46,893 nucleotides of DNA from an uncultured bacterium (lineage in GTDB: Bacteria; Patescibacteriota; Gracilibacteria; BD1-5; UBA2023), in assembly GCA_903908595.1 (NCBI GenBank), contig CAIVSN010000158.1, positions 1 to 46,893 on the forward strand, given 5' to 3'. A program made the position numbers and the translations under genes. Below, in pieces: positions 11,701-22,199 of this stretch. Under the pieces are notes generated by a model, which worked only from the letters and a program-made list of their open reading frames with translations, ran no database searches and was not told where the DNA came from. Position 1 is the first letter of the stretch; each line of letters starts with the position of its first letter.

Positions 11701-11908
11701 AATAAAAACTTGAAATATTTTTCGACACAACTATATCGATTTCGCGGGAAAACCAAATGAATTTGGCACCGAGTTCCGGCAATCTCGATTCGGAGCGCCA
11801 TAAAGGGAGAATTCGAAAGCGGAATACGGAGCCATATAACTTCGAAACCCAGCTATGAGGCTGGGTTTCTGGCAAACGGGACCGGATTCGGCATTCGTTG
11901 AACGGTAG

Positions 11909-12691
11909 CTACCGGGTTGCGGTACTGAGGGTAATCTTGATTTTCTTGTTCGCGGCGGCCATATCGGCCTTCTCGATTTTCGCGAAAATTCCCATATCCT
12001 CTTCTTGGACGTATTGTTCCGCTTCATTGTAGAAATCGGTCCGGTTTTGGAGGATCTTTTCGGATACGCCGGCCGTATCTCCTTTCTGTTTTCTGACGGC
12101 CACTAATTCCTTGACGAGGGCCGAGTATTCCTTGGCGGCAACTTTTGCCGTATCCAGGAGCGCCGCGTATTCCTCTTCGGAAATATCGGTTCGGAGAATC
12201 GGGTCGAGCTTCGTTAGAACGGTTGGAACCTTCCTTTGTTTCCCTTTGAAGGATCCGTTGGAAAAACTTTTCTTTCCGAAGTAGACCTTGCCTCCGGTAG
12301 CGTCGAGACTTCCGTTGCTGACGGTAAGTTTGCCGGTAACCCGGAGTTTGCCGGTAACCTTGAACGTATCAGCGTTGCTGACGTTCATGTTGCCGTAAAC
12401 GTAGAGCACGTCGGAGATATCGATTTCACCGACGTTGCTGAGCGTCAAATCGCCCTGGTGGACGGTAGGAGAACTGACCTCGAAGAGATCGGAATTCGAG
12501 AGCCCTTCGTCGTCCATGGAATCGGTATCGAGCGCGTTGTCCGTCATTTCGTTGACATTCATTCCCTGGACGTCATATCCGCTGGTCATGCCGCCCACGT
12601 CCGTGGTCATGTTTGCGGCGTACGTGGCGGATAAGCTTGCGAGCGCAAAAGTAGTTGCGGCCAGCGCGGAAATGCTTTTTTGGTATTTCAT
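11909..12691 (-). CDS. Secreted protein of unknown function (short beta-type repeats then helical C-terminus)
   Basis: Signal peptide MKYQKSISALAATTFALASLSATYA; TLSNVGEIDISDVLYVYGNMNVSNADTFKVTGKLRVTGKLTVSNGSLDATGGKVYFG. Confidence 0.75.
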   Translation of the reverse strand: MKYQKSISALAATTFALASLSATYAANMTTDVGGMTSGYDVQGMNVNEMTDNALDTDSMDDEGLSNSDLFEVSSPTVHQGDLTLSNVGEIDISDVLYVYGNMNVSNADTFKVTGKLRVTGKLTVSNGSLDATGGKVYFGKKSFSNGSFKGKQRKVPTVLTKLDPILRTDISEEEYAALLDTAKVAAKEYSALVKELVAVRKQKGDTAGVSEKILQNRTDFYNEAEQYVQEEDMGIFAKIEKADMAAANKKIKITLSTATR

Positions 12692-12899
12692 AAGAATATG
12701 GGTTAAAAAAAATACCGGCATATGGTAAGCTAAATTCTTCAAGTTGCAAAGCCAAAACGGGGGAAAACAAAATTTCCCGAACGCATCGGGGCACATGCCG
12801 AACCCTCCCGGAAAATAACACAAGGGTTTGCCTCTCCGGGAATATTTGATATGATTCGGGTATCGTACTACCCATCGAAAAATTATCCGATACCAACCT

Positions 12900-14276
12900 A
12901 TGTTGAAAAGTAACGAAGCCATACCTGAGGCAAATATCGTCGCGACGCCACGAACGGGAACCGCCAGCGACCTTTCCATTTCCCGGAATACCAAATCCGT
13001 TGATACCCTTGCGGGGGAAGTGGAGAGCCTGAAAATCAAAATTTTGGAACAGGAACGTTTGCTTTTCGAAAAGGCCGAGCAGCTCGATCGTATGAAAAAA
13101 AGCTTCTTGAAAACGAAACTGGAACTCAGAATGTCCAAGCGCGTTTCTAAAAGCGTCGACACCATACTCAAAGACCTTGGCAAAATCGATATCGGCGACT
13201 ATATCGGCCTGTTCAACTATATCCTGAACACCCTGCCGGAGAAAATCCGCTGCCGAATGAAATACCACTTCCCGATGTCGGCGGATTCCACGGCAGAAAT
13301 GCACGATTCCGACCTGTTCCTCGCTTTGTTCGAAACCTCGTATGGCCTCATGGACTCGCGCTTCGGCAAAGACCGGGAAATCGGGTACGGAAGTATCGTG
13401 AGCCAAGAAAAATTGGATTTCCCATTTCCGGAAGGATCAGAAATCTATCCGGTCGTGGTCGAGGGAAAGGTTATCGGCCACGTGGAATTCTTGAGAGGCG
13501 ACGGTTCCATAGGATCCTTGGAAAGTATCCGCAGGGCCGTGAACCAGGTACTGCAATATCTCTGAGCCATCGTTTCGCAACTGCAGTACGTTATCATACT
13601 CCAAGAAAACAGCCTCATGATCCGGAAGCACATTTCCATGATCCAGACGGATTTGCTTACCGGGATCAACAGCCGGAGGGGATTTTTTTCCAAAACCGAA
13701 GCATTGCTCCGGAAGTATCCGCTCGCGAAGAAATCGATTCTTGCTATCGATATCGACCACTTCAAGCGTATCAACGATCGATACGGGCATTCGGGATGAG
13801 ACAAGGCGCTTCAGATTATCTCGAAATCGCTCGAAAGGAAACTGGGGAAAATCTTGCGGGAAATGAACGTCAACAACGATGACGAGAAGAGTCATATGCA
13901 CGGGGAAATCGGCCGAATCTGAGGCGAGGAATTCGCCATCCAGCTTATCGGGGCGGATTTGGAAGTCACCCATGCCATCGCCGAAGAGCTCCGGATGGCG
14001 ATAGAGCGGAAACTCTCGAAATTCGAAAACGGCGACGGGTCTATGCCTACCGCGCAGATTACGATAAGCATAGGCGTCGCCTCCTTTGAAAACGACGACT
14101 CCCCGCTCACGGGAAACGAACAGTCCACGATAATGGAACAGGCGGACAAGGCCCTGTATCACGCGAAACAGACGGGGAGAAACAAAGTCATCGCTTATCA
14201 CGACGAACTCGCGACTCCGCCGCAAGAAAGCGATTCCACTTCCCATTTGTCGATACGGAGGAAATGACGGGGATAA
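12900..14276 (+). CDS. Diguanylate cyclase (GGDEF domain, N-terminal coiled coil/GAF-like region)
   Basis: DLLTGINSRRGFF, DIDHFKRINDRYGHSG-[UGA]-DKALQII, GRI-[UGA]-GEEFAIQLIG (GGEEF), ISIGVA, ADKALYHAKQTGRNKV. UGAs 13563-13565, 13797-13799, 13920-13922, 14265-14267; TAA stop. Confidence 0.92.
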
Positions 14277-14301
14277 CCGGAGGTTCCGTTCATTTCCCGC
14301 T

Positions 14302-14464
14302 TAGTCTCCAAGCAAAAATAACTTACGCTTTCCCATCGTATGCATGAGGCATCAGCCATCGTTGCCTCATGCTTGTGGAGTCTACTCCACTGCACAAGAG
14401 TCGCCTTGCCTGATGCCTCATGCATACGCGGAAAAGTTGCAACTTATTTTTGCTTGGAGACTTA
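14302..14464. repeat. Family C inverted repeat, copy 1
   Basis: AGTCTCCAAGCAAAAATAA...GTATGCATGAGGCATCAG / CTGATGCCTCATGCATAC...TTATTTTTGCTTGGAGACT; right arm contains the TAA stop of the minus-strand gene. Confidence 0.8.
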
Positions 14465-15352
14465 CTCGTCGTCAGTATCGTTTTCGTACAGGATCGGATT
14501 CACCTTGGGATACACTTGGGCAAAGCAGTATTTTCTGATGCGGGTTTCGGGCTCGAAATGGATCGTAAGGGGGGATTTTCTCAAAATGGATTCGGCAAGG
14601 ATGCGATCGACCAACGCCAAGGGAATCTGGGTAATGCGGATGCCGTTCTTCATTTCGAGTTCCAGTTCCATAAAACCGTTGGATTTCAGCGAATTTCCCG
14701 CATCGACGAAATCGTTGCGGGCCAGGCACATGAGCTCTAGCAAGGACGCTTCCACGGGCTTGAGAAAATATTCGGCCGTAATGCTCGCGGTATAATTTTG
14801 TGCTTCGGAGAAAAAACAGCTGTACACGTTTTCTTCCGGATGGTTCGCATCGAGCAGCACGGGAACGTTTTCCGGAAAAAACGCGGAGAGTTCCGATTCG
14901 TCCAGTTCCGACTGCTCGAACGTATCGCTTTCGTCATACTCTTGGCACATTCCTATTTGAATCGACCAACCGGTCAGGATTTTCACCAGGTAATCGTCGA
15001 CGTTTTCGGGAGTTGCGTCAGAAGGTACCGGCATGGTAAGGCGGAGGAAATTATCAACGGGGAACGAAAGCGAATCCCCCTCGGCATCATCGACCCTCAG
15101 CATGGAATCGAAGGAAATACTGGAAGACCGGTTTTCTACGGTCACCTGGCCGAGCCGCATGAGTTTTTCGAAAAACAGTTCGGCTCAGACATCGAGATGT
15201 TGCCGGATTCTTTCCGGATGAATACGGTATTTCGGCTCGGGTCGCACCAATTGGGAAACCTTTGCCGACGAAGCGGGAATCAGCTGGGTGACTCAGGTAG
15301 ATCGCTCCGCGCGGGAGGCGGAAGCCCGACGGAAATCAATGATATTGTCCAT
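14462..15352 (-). CDS. Hypothetical protein
   Basis: Merged ORF MDNIIDFRRASASRAERST-[UGA]-VTQLIPASSAKVSQLVRPEPKYRIHPERIRQHLDV-[UGA]-AELFFEKLMRLGQVTVENRSSSISFDSML... to TAA. Confidence 0.75.
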
Positions 15353-15611
15353 ATGGTGCAATTGGAGAATCCAAGGGGAATAATGGCTTGACGCGTGTTG
15401 GATTTGATGTATGTATATTGGAAAAAGTCCGACTGTCAACCAGAAGGCCTATTCCCGGCATAGGAATATCCGAACGCTTCAAAAAATATTGACTCTATAC
15501 GATAATCACGTATAGGTATAGGAGTCTCTGCAATGAAAAGGAATAATGTAAAAACCGGCCTCACACCGACGAATTTTGAATATCCCTACCCTTGCTAAAC
15601 CGTAACGGAAC

Positions 15612-16697
15612 ATGAAACCAGACCCCTCGAAACCATCGGGAAGCAGAAGGCAGACCGACCATGCGCAGGAACTCATCGAAATGGAAGAAGACTCCGAGTA
15701 CGACCGTGCCCAAGAACAATTGTTCCATGCCCATTTCGAGGCATCCGAACTGGAAAACGCCTCCCTCAAGGTCCGGTGGGCCGTCGATGGCGCCATGCGG
15801 GCAATCACGGGGAAATCTTTCGATGCCAATTCGGAACGTACCCAATGATTTACCCGGGCGGAGCAGTATCCCCTCTGATTCTGCAACGATATCACGCATG
15901 CCGTCGAAACGATACTCCGATGAGGGCACATCGACCTGATTTCCCGACAATCAAGCCATCTCGCCCATGCGATGGTACGCGAACTGCAAGAAACCGATAC
16001 GGTACGATTGATATCGTGAGGAAAACGCGGGGATTTGCCTACGAGGATTTCCAAATTCGAAAAGGCGGGCGGGGTATTTGGGTCCGTATGGGGAATCATG
16101 CCGAACGAGGCATGCTTCCAATGGTTCATCATCGCCGGCAACCACGTGCTGAACGTAGCGAACGACGCGTCGGACCGCCTCGCCTACCCGGTGGACGTCG
16201 CCCCCCGCGATTCCCACGCGTACCGGAGCATACGCGACTATTTCGACTATATCAAGATCGCGGAAAAATACTGGGGGCAATCGATATTCCGGAACACGGT
16301 CCTGCCTTCCATCGCCCCGCTCTGCCCCATCATCGCGATCGACCGGAAATGAGGCGTTCATTTTCCCCGTCCCGAATCCCTTTCCAAACGGTCGGAAAAA
16401 TCCGGATTCCGGCTCTCGAAACGCGTAGTGGAGAGCCATGGACTGAAGGATCCTCCCGAGGAATTCCTCGCCTATTTCCAGGCGCTCGAATTCCCGGTTT
16501 TCGGCAATATCCCCGATTCGTTCGAGCGTTGGGCAGAAGCGTTCGCGCCTGGCAACGGCAGCGACGGGGAGGAAATGGCTGCATTCCAGTCGCGCCGAGC
16601 CATGTACCTCGCCCAGAAGGCCGAATTCGAATGGCTGGAGAGATACGGGGGCACTTTGGACGGCAAGGCATTGGGGATACGGGAAAACCGGGGATAA
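15612..16697 (+). CDS. Hypothetical protein with multiple in-frame UGAs
   Basis: MKPDPSKPSGSRRQTDHAQELIEMEEDSEYDRAQEQLFHAHFEASELENASLKVRWAVDGAMRAITGKSF... through ...KALGIRENRG; constituent ORFs 15612, 16035 and 16428 share one frame joined across TGA only. Confidence 0.7.
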
Positions 16698-16736
16698 CCC
16701 ACTTGTATTCGAACCGATTTTCGATACAATTCCGGG

Positions 16737-16760
16737 TATACCCAACAGGAATTGGTTTTA
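16737..16760. repeat. Family A solo terminal arm (remnant)
   Basis: TATACCCAACAGGAATTGGTTTTA. Confidence 0.6.
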
Positions 16761-16861
16761 AATTCCGTAATCCGAACCCTATGCTCTCCCCCGAAGAATC
16801 CCAAAGGATCGCCGATCTTTTGTTTCCCGAAGTTACCTAAACCGTCGCCGATCTCGAAGCG

Positions 16862-18451
16862 ATGTTTCCTCCGAGGCCCCAGGATTTCGTCACGAGAATC
16901 GCGCCGAGCCCAACGGGATTTTTGCATGTCGGAGCGCTGTATATGGCACTCATTTCCACCCAGCTCGCCTATCAGAAAAACGGGATATTTTTCCTGAGGA
17001 TCGAAGACACGGACGACAAGCGCGAGACGGAAACCGGAGTGGCCGACATCCTCTCCTGACTCACGAGGTTCGGGGTAAAAATCGACGAGGGAGCCATCGG
17101 GGAAAACGGTACCGAAATCGGGAATTACGGTCCGTACACCCAATCCAAACGGGCGAGATTCTATCACGTATTCGCAAAGCGACTCGTGGAAAAGTGACTC
17201 GCCTACCCTTGCTTCCTCACGGAAGGCGAAATCGCCGAAATCCGGGATTCGCAAGCGGCCATCGGAAAAATTCCCGGCATCTACGGCAACTATTCCCCCT
17301 GGAGGAACGAATCCTGCGAAAACGTCGTCGCGAGGATCGAAGCCGGGGATCCGTACGTCCTGAGGTTCCACGCGCCATCGGCCATCGGCTCCCGGGTCAA
17401 GGTCTACGACGAAATCCGGGGAACCATCGAAATGGACGATAATTTTCTCGATACCGTGCTGCTCAAGAAAAACGGGATACCGACGTACCACTTCGCGCAC
17501 TTGGTCGACGACCGCCTGATGCGTACTACCCACGTGATGCGGGCGGAGGAATGGCTGCCGTCGCTCCCCCTCCACTACCAGTTGTTCCGTGCCTTTGACC
17601 TTCCGGTGCTCAAATACGCCCACACCGCGCAATTGATGAAAATCGAGAACGGCAACAAGAGAAAACTGAGCAAAAGAAAGGATCCCGAAGCGAACGTCGC
17701 GTTTTTCTTCGAAGCGGGGTACCCGGTACTTGCCATCAAGAACTATCTCTGCGGCATTTTTGATTCCGGCTTCGAGGATTGGAAAATGAAAAACATGGAC
17801 CTCCCCTTCTCCGACTACGTGTTCGATTTCGCCCGAATGCCGAAATCCGGAGCCCTGTTCGACCTCAAGAAATTGGATTCCGTCAGCAATATCCACCTAT
17901 CGCATCTCTCGAACGAGGAACTGTTCGCGCAGATGCTCGACTGGACAGGGGAATTCCGGCCGGAACTGCACGCGATGATGATCGCCGAACGGGAGTTGGC
18001 ATTTCGGGCCATTGGCATCCAACGCGGAACCGAACGGGACCCGAAGAAGTTCACGCGGCTTTCGGACGTCGAGGCCTACCTCGCGCCGTTTTTACGCGGA
18101 GCGTTCGAAGCGCTGAAATCGGCGCGCGGGAGTATCGCGCTTCCCGTGCCGAAAGAATTGGCTATCGAAGTCGTGAACGATTATATCGAACATCTTGACC
18201 TGGAAATGAACGCGAACGACTGGATATCTTGGATGCGAGAGGAAGCCGCAAAATTCAAATTCGCCCGGGACGGCGCGGAATTCAAGGCGGGAGGCTGCGT
18301 GGGGAAATTCGGGGACTATGCCATGATCATCCGGGTCGCGGTAGCGGGGGGTACGAATTCTCCGGATTTGTACGAGATGATGCGGGCGTTGGGGGCGGAT
18401 GAGACGAGGAAGCGATTGGGGGATTTTGCGGATGAAATGCACAATCGTTAG
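16862..18451 (+). CDS. gltX: Glutamate-tRNA ligase (expected start at 16781 is interrupted by TAA at 16838-16840)
   Basis: [45 protein letters not shown]-[UGA][11 protein letters not shown], [31 protein letters not shown]. UGAs 17057-17059 and 17195-17197. Confidence 0.9.
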
Positions 18452-18591
18452 TGTTTGACTGGATTTGACGATACGCGTTCGATTCCCACGGCATATTTCG
18501 ATTCGGAAGAATAGGCTTGCCATAGAAAAAAAACCGTTTGCTGAGCTGGCTCACGCAATATCGGGTTGCCCAGCCCGGACTGGCTTGCCAT

Positions 18592-18628
18592 AGAAAAATC
18601 CGTCTGCCCAAGACAGACGGATTTTTCT
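18592..18628. terminator. Strong intrinsic terminator hairpin
   Basis: AGAAAAATCCGTCTG-cccaaga-CAGACGGATTTTTCT; T-tracts on both strands, so possibly bidirectional. Confidence 0.8.
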
Positions 18629-18684
18629 ATCCGGTCGTTTTGGAACGGAAGATTCTTGAAGGAACGGGAATCTTTTCATTGGAA

Positions 18685-20349
18685 CTAATTCTTGATACAT
18701 CTTACGCTCATTCCTGACGCGCGATTGCCAGTACCTATAGACACTCTATCAGAGTCGTTAGTGGAATTGCCATAAATAGACGAAACTCGATTGGTATTGA
18801 CATGGATTGGCACCGATCTCCGGTAACCGACAGAGAACGTCTGTCGGGGTTCTGAGGAATAGTACCATCCCATTTCCCCCTGCCCTTGGTATTCGCCATT
18901 AGCGGGATCGCGGTACCCCGCCGGACTGAGGTTAAGGTCTTTGCCATAGTTGCTGTTAGCCGCTAATGCCCATGACCATTCTTGCGAGGTTGGCACATGG
19001 TAGCCCGAAGCACAAGGTCATTTCATAAGCGATTGGTCCGAGGCGCTCTGATCGGAAAATTTAATCGTTGTCGGACTACGGGACGATGCCGACCCGCCCC
19101 AGAAATTGTCGTTCTGTTGGCCGCTTACGAAATCGTCGTATGACGTTTCATTCCAATCCAGGTAGTGAAATTTCACGCACTCGGGAATGCCGAACGTACG
19201 ACCGTCATTTTCCCCACAATCCCCGATCATGATGAAGTTGGAGTGTCACGCGATGCCATTGGAAGCGGGTTTTGTGGTAGGGTTTCCCTTCGTGGCTACG
19301 TTGTCGTTACGTCCCCATTGATAAATCCCTCCGAGGACATCGCGGGATGCGAGATTGCAGTCCTCCTTTCAGCTGCAGCTCAAGAGATTCCCGCCGGTAT
19401 AGGCTTTCGTGGCCCCTGCATTGCAGGCTGCCCATACCTGTCCGTTCGAGAGCGTAATATCGAAAGCGTCACAGCCTGGATAGGTGGATGAAGCATATGA
19501 ACATCTTTGTTCCGTAAACGGCGTCCCACCGGCACATCCGGCAGGAGAAGGCGAACTCGCGGTAACTTTCTGCTTACCATCGTATCGGCAAGCTTCGGAT
19601 GGCACATACGTCCAGGAAGTGCAAGCATTTCCCGTGCCGGCATCGCAGCCCTTTCCGGTCCTCGCGAGCCAAGCCTTCGCGTTCGTCCCGTCGGTATCGC
19701 TTCCGCCCTTGGCGGCGCATGCCATGGTCAAGGCGAGCTTGTCGGCCTTAAGGGTTCCCGTATCGACCTGCGAGACCCACCATGCGAGCCCGCCCGTATC
19801 GGAATCGCGTCCGAGGATATCCCGGTAGGCGGCGCTTACGAGGGTTTCGGTAGCCGTGAGGGCAGTTCCGGTATTGGAAACGGTATCCGTTCCGGAAGCG
19901 GATCCCGTTTCCGTAAGCCCTCCTATGAGCCCGACGAGGTCGGTCAGGGAAGCGGCATGGTCGTCCCGGAGCTCGGCCGCCCTCGGGTAGACGTACTGGA
20001 AGAGGAACGCGTAATCGGGACCGTGCGCTGCCCTGACGGTATCGTCGAGCTTGCTCAGCTTCGCGAGGTACCCGTCGATGTACGCGACGTACTTGGCGTT
20101 GTCCGCGGGGGAACCAGCCTGGGCTTCGGACTTCGCCTTGACCTTGGCGACGAGGCCGTCGAGGATGGCGGCTCACTTGCCGTCGGTGAGAGAGGAGAGC
20201 TTCGCGTCGGCGGCGGCATCCCTCGCGGCGTAGGGGGTGGAGTTCAGGACGAGCCCTTCGCTGGAGGCTCAGAACGAGAGGAGCGCCGTGGCGGCGAAAA
20301 CGCCAACGGCTGCCAGGGACTGCCTGGCGGAAATGAGGGTCGGTTTCAT
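18685..20349 (-). CDS. Secreted protein: DUF4214-like segment plus FISUMP-like C-terminal domain
   Basis: Signal-type N-terminus MKPTLISARQSLAAVGVFAATALLSF-[UGA]-A; AYRDILGRDSDTGGLAWWVSQVDTGTLKADKLALTMACAA (DUF4214-like); ITLSNGQVWAACNAGATKAY ... GYHVPTSQEW (FISUMP-like). Merged across UGA, TAA-type stop. Confidence 0.8.
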
Positions 20350-20502
20350 ATGCGCGGAAATGAGGGGATAAGATACGGGAAACAGTGTAGGAGGGTTTTT
20401 CCGGAAAAGCAAATCGGTATCGCGAAATACCTCGAATTCCGAAGAAAATACCCAATGGCATTACCCTCACGGGAAGCACGAAAGGAATCCTTATTGCCGT
20501 GA

Positions 20503-20533
20503 AAAAAATGGGCCGGAGAAATTCTCCGGCCCG
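20503..20533 (-). terminator. Intrinsic terminator
   Basis: Minus strand GGCCGGAGAATTTCTCCGGCCCATTTTTTT just after the TAA of the 20542-20835 gene. Confidence 0.8.
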
Positions 20534-20541
20534 CTCTTTTT

Positions 20542-20835
20542 TTAGAAACTCGGTGCAACTTTGAACCCCATTGCGGGACAGTACACAAATTCCAGATTTT
20601 CTCCTTTTTCCACCATCAGACAGTCGTTCAACTGCTGGAGAATTCCGGGATTCGACACGATATACCTGACGCACTGTTCGGTTAGAACCGCTGGCATCTG
20701 GGGGATATCGATCGCCTTCTGGAACTCCGACGGATTCCTTCCTCCTTCCATCAGGGCGAACCTGATGCCGGAAACCATGTTTTCGCCGATACCGGATATC
20801 CTGGCGAAATGAGAAAGCGCAAACCCGATACTCAT
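20542..20835 (-). CDS. Hypothetical protein (97 aa)
   Basis: MSIGFALSHFARISGIGENMVSGIRFALMEGGRNPSEFQKAIDIPQMPAVLTEQCVRYIVSNPGILQQLNDCLMVEKGENLEFVYCPAMGFKVAPSF; TAA stop then terminator. Confidence 0.7.
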   Translation of the reverse strand: MSIGFALSHFARISGIGENMVSGIRFALMEGGRNPSEFQKAIDIPQMPAVLTEQCVRYIVSNPGILQQLNDCLMVEKGENLEFVYCPAMGFKVAPSF

Positions 20836-20927
20836 ACTTGCTCCTTTTTTTGGTCACTCAGCCGATGTTTCAGATCGGAACCTTCTCCATGAAAAACGGG
20901 AAAGGTTCCGGTCGGCAATACCTATTG

Positions 20928-20962
20928 TATACCCAACCGAAAACCAATTCCCGTTGGGTATA
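20928..20962. repeat. Family A minimal copy (35 bp, the two ends joined)
   Basis: TATACCCAACCGAAAACCAATTCCCGTTGGGTATA. Confidence 0.7.
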
Positions 20963-20993
20963 GCGGTATCATAGACAAAATAGGGTATTCGTC

Positions 20994-21022
20994 AAAAAAA
21001 TCCCGGGTTCCCCGGGATTTCA
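20994..21022 (-). terminator. Intrinsic terminator
   Basis: Minus strand AAATCCCGGGGAACCCGGGATTTTTTT downstream of the EEP gene. Confidence 0.75.
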
Positions 21023-21042
21023 GCAGACCCCGATTCTCGCCA

Positions 21043-22002
21043 TCACTGGCCGAATTGGAATCCGATAACCATGGGCAAGTGATCGCTGATGGCGCGTGCC
21101 TTCCTTAAATCGTCAGCCGATATCGGAGCCGGATACCGGCTCGTGAAATCGATGACGGAGGAAAAACACACGACGATATTGCCGTGGGTGTAGATGTTGT
21201 CGTACTGTCGGAAGAGGTGTTCCCCGTCTTTCGGCGACTGTTTGAGGGAAGTCAGCCCTTGGATATTCGAACGGAAACCCAATGGAACCAACCGCGGATC
21301 GGTATCTTTCGGAGAGAGGTTGAAGTCTCCCGACAGGATTGCCGGCGCGGATTTTTCCATCTTGAATTCGTTCGATAGTTTCAGCGCGTCGAGCTCTGCC
21401 GACGGATTCTTCTTGGCGGGGACGGCATGGTATTGGAATACCCGTACCGAATTCCCCGCCCGGGTAAGAAACTCGGCCGTGAACGGTTCGCGCTCCACGG
21501 AATCTCGCAAATCCGATACGAGGTGGGCTTCGCGGCGATTCGTCTCGAACTTCGATGGCTTGTACCAGAACCCGTACCTCTCGGAACTCGGATTCCTGGG
21601 GAGCGTCGGGTCGCTGTGGAACGAATCCCACTTGAAACCCCTCCTCGAAAGCGACTCCTGAAGTCTGGCCACGGCTTGGGGGCCGGGATAGTTCATGCTC
21701 ACTTCCTGCCCGGCCACCAGATCGGCACCGGATTCGAAAATGATATCCGCCATGGCCTCGATGGTCTCGTCCGATTTGGACTTGCCGAAGTTTCCCAGAT
21801 TCCAGCTCAGGTACCGGAACGTGGTCCGGTTCGTTGCACAGACAGGATCGGCCGACGATTCGGTAGCGGCCACGGGATGGCCAATCGGGTTCGGGACATC
21901 CGGCGTAGAGGCGCCCGGGGAAACCGTGAGATACCAGGCCGCGGAGACCGCGACCCCGGCAATCAGGATTCCGAAGAAGGCGCCGCGTGTATTTTCAGTC
22001 AT
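21043..22002 (-). CDS. Endonuclease/exonuclease/phosphatase (EEP) family protein, membrane-anchored or exported
   Basis: N-terminal TM (GAFFGILIAGVAVSAAWYL); RYLSWNLGNFG, AGQEV, ILSGDFNLSPKD, ISDHLPMVIGFQFGQ. Confidence 0.87.
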   Translation of the reverse strand: MTENTRGAFFGILIAGVAVSAAWYLTVSPGASTPDVPNPIGHPVAATESSADPVCATNRTTFRYLSWNLGNFGKSKSDETIEAMADIIFESGADLVAGQEVSMNYPGPQAVARLQESLSRRGFKWDSFHSDPTLPRNPSSERYGFWYKPSKFETNRREAHLVSDLRDSVEREPFTAEFLTRAGNSVRVFQYHAVPAKKNPSAELDALKLSNEFKMEKSAPAILSGDFNLSPKDTDPRLVPLGFRSNIQGLTSLKQSPKDGEHLFRQYDNIYTHGNIVVCFSSVIDFTSRYPAPISADDLRKARAISDHLPMVIGFQFGQ

Positions 22003-22150
22003 TGCGTTTTCCTTTCTGCCGTGGGGCAAATCGTTTTGGGTATTGGTGTATTCCGTGAGATTCGGACGAATTAGGTATATGGAAAATCCATGTTTGTCAA
22101 ACGCCATTTGCGCAATCGGGAAATCGAATACTCCGGCAGCCTATTCCCCC

Positions 22151-22199
22151 TAAGTCTCTCAGCAAAAATACGTTGCAACGTATTTTTGCCGAGTGACTA
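22151..22199. repeat. Family C compact hairpin, copy 2
   Basis: AAGTCTCTCAGCAAAAATACGTTGCAACGTATTTTTGCCGAGTGACT; overlaps the TAG stop of the downstream ABC gene. Confidence 0.7.

Noticed and set aside
10057-11760. 567-aa plus-strand ORF
   Set aside because: Antisense to the ABC-F gene; no family signature.
16472-17896. 474-aa minus-strand ORF
   Set aside because: Antisense to gltX and the upstream gene; antisense-like composition.
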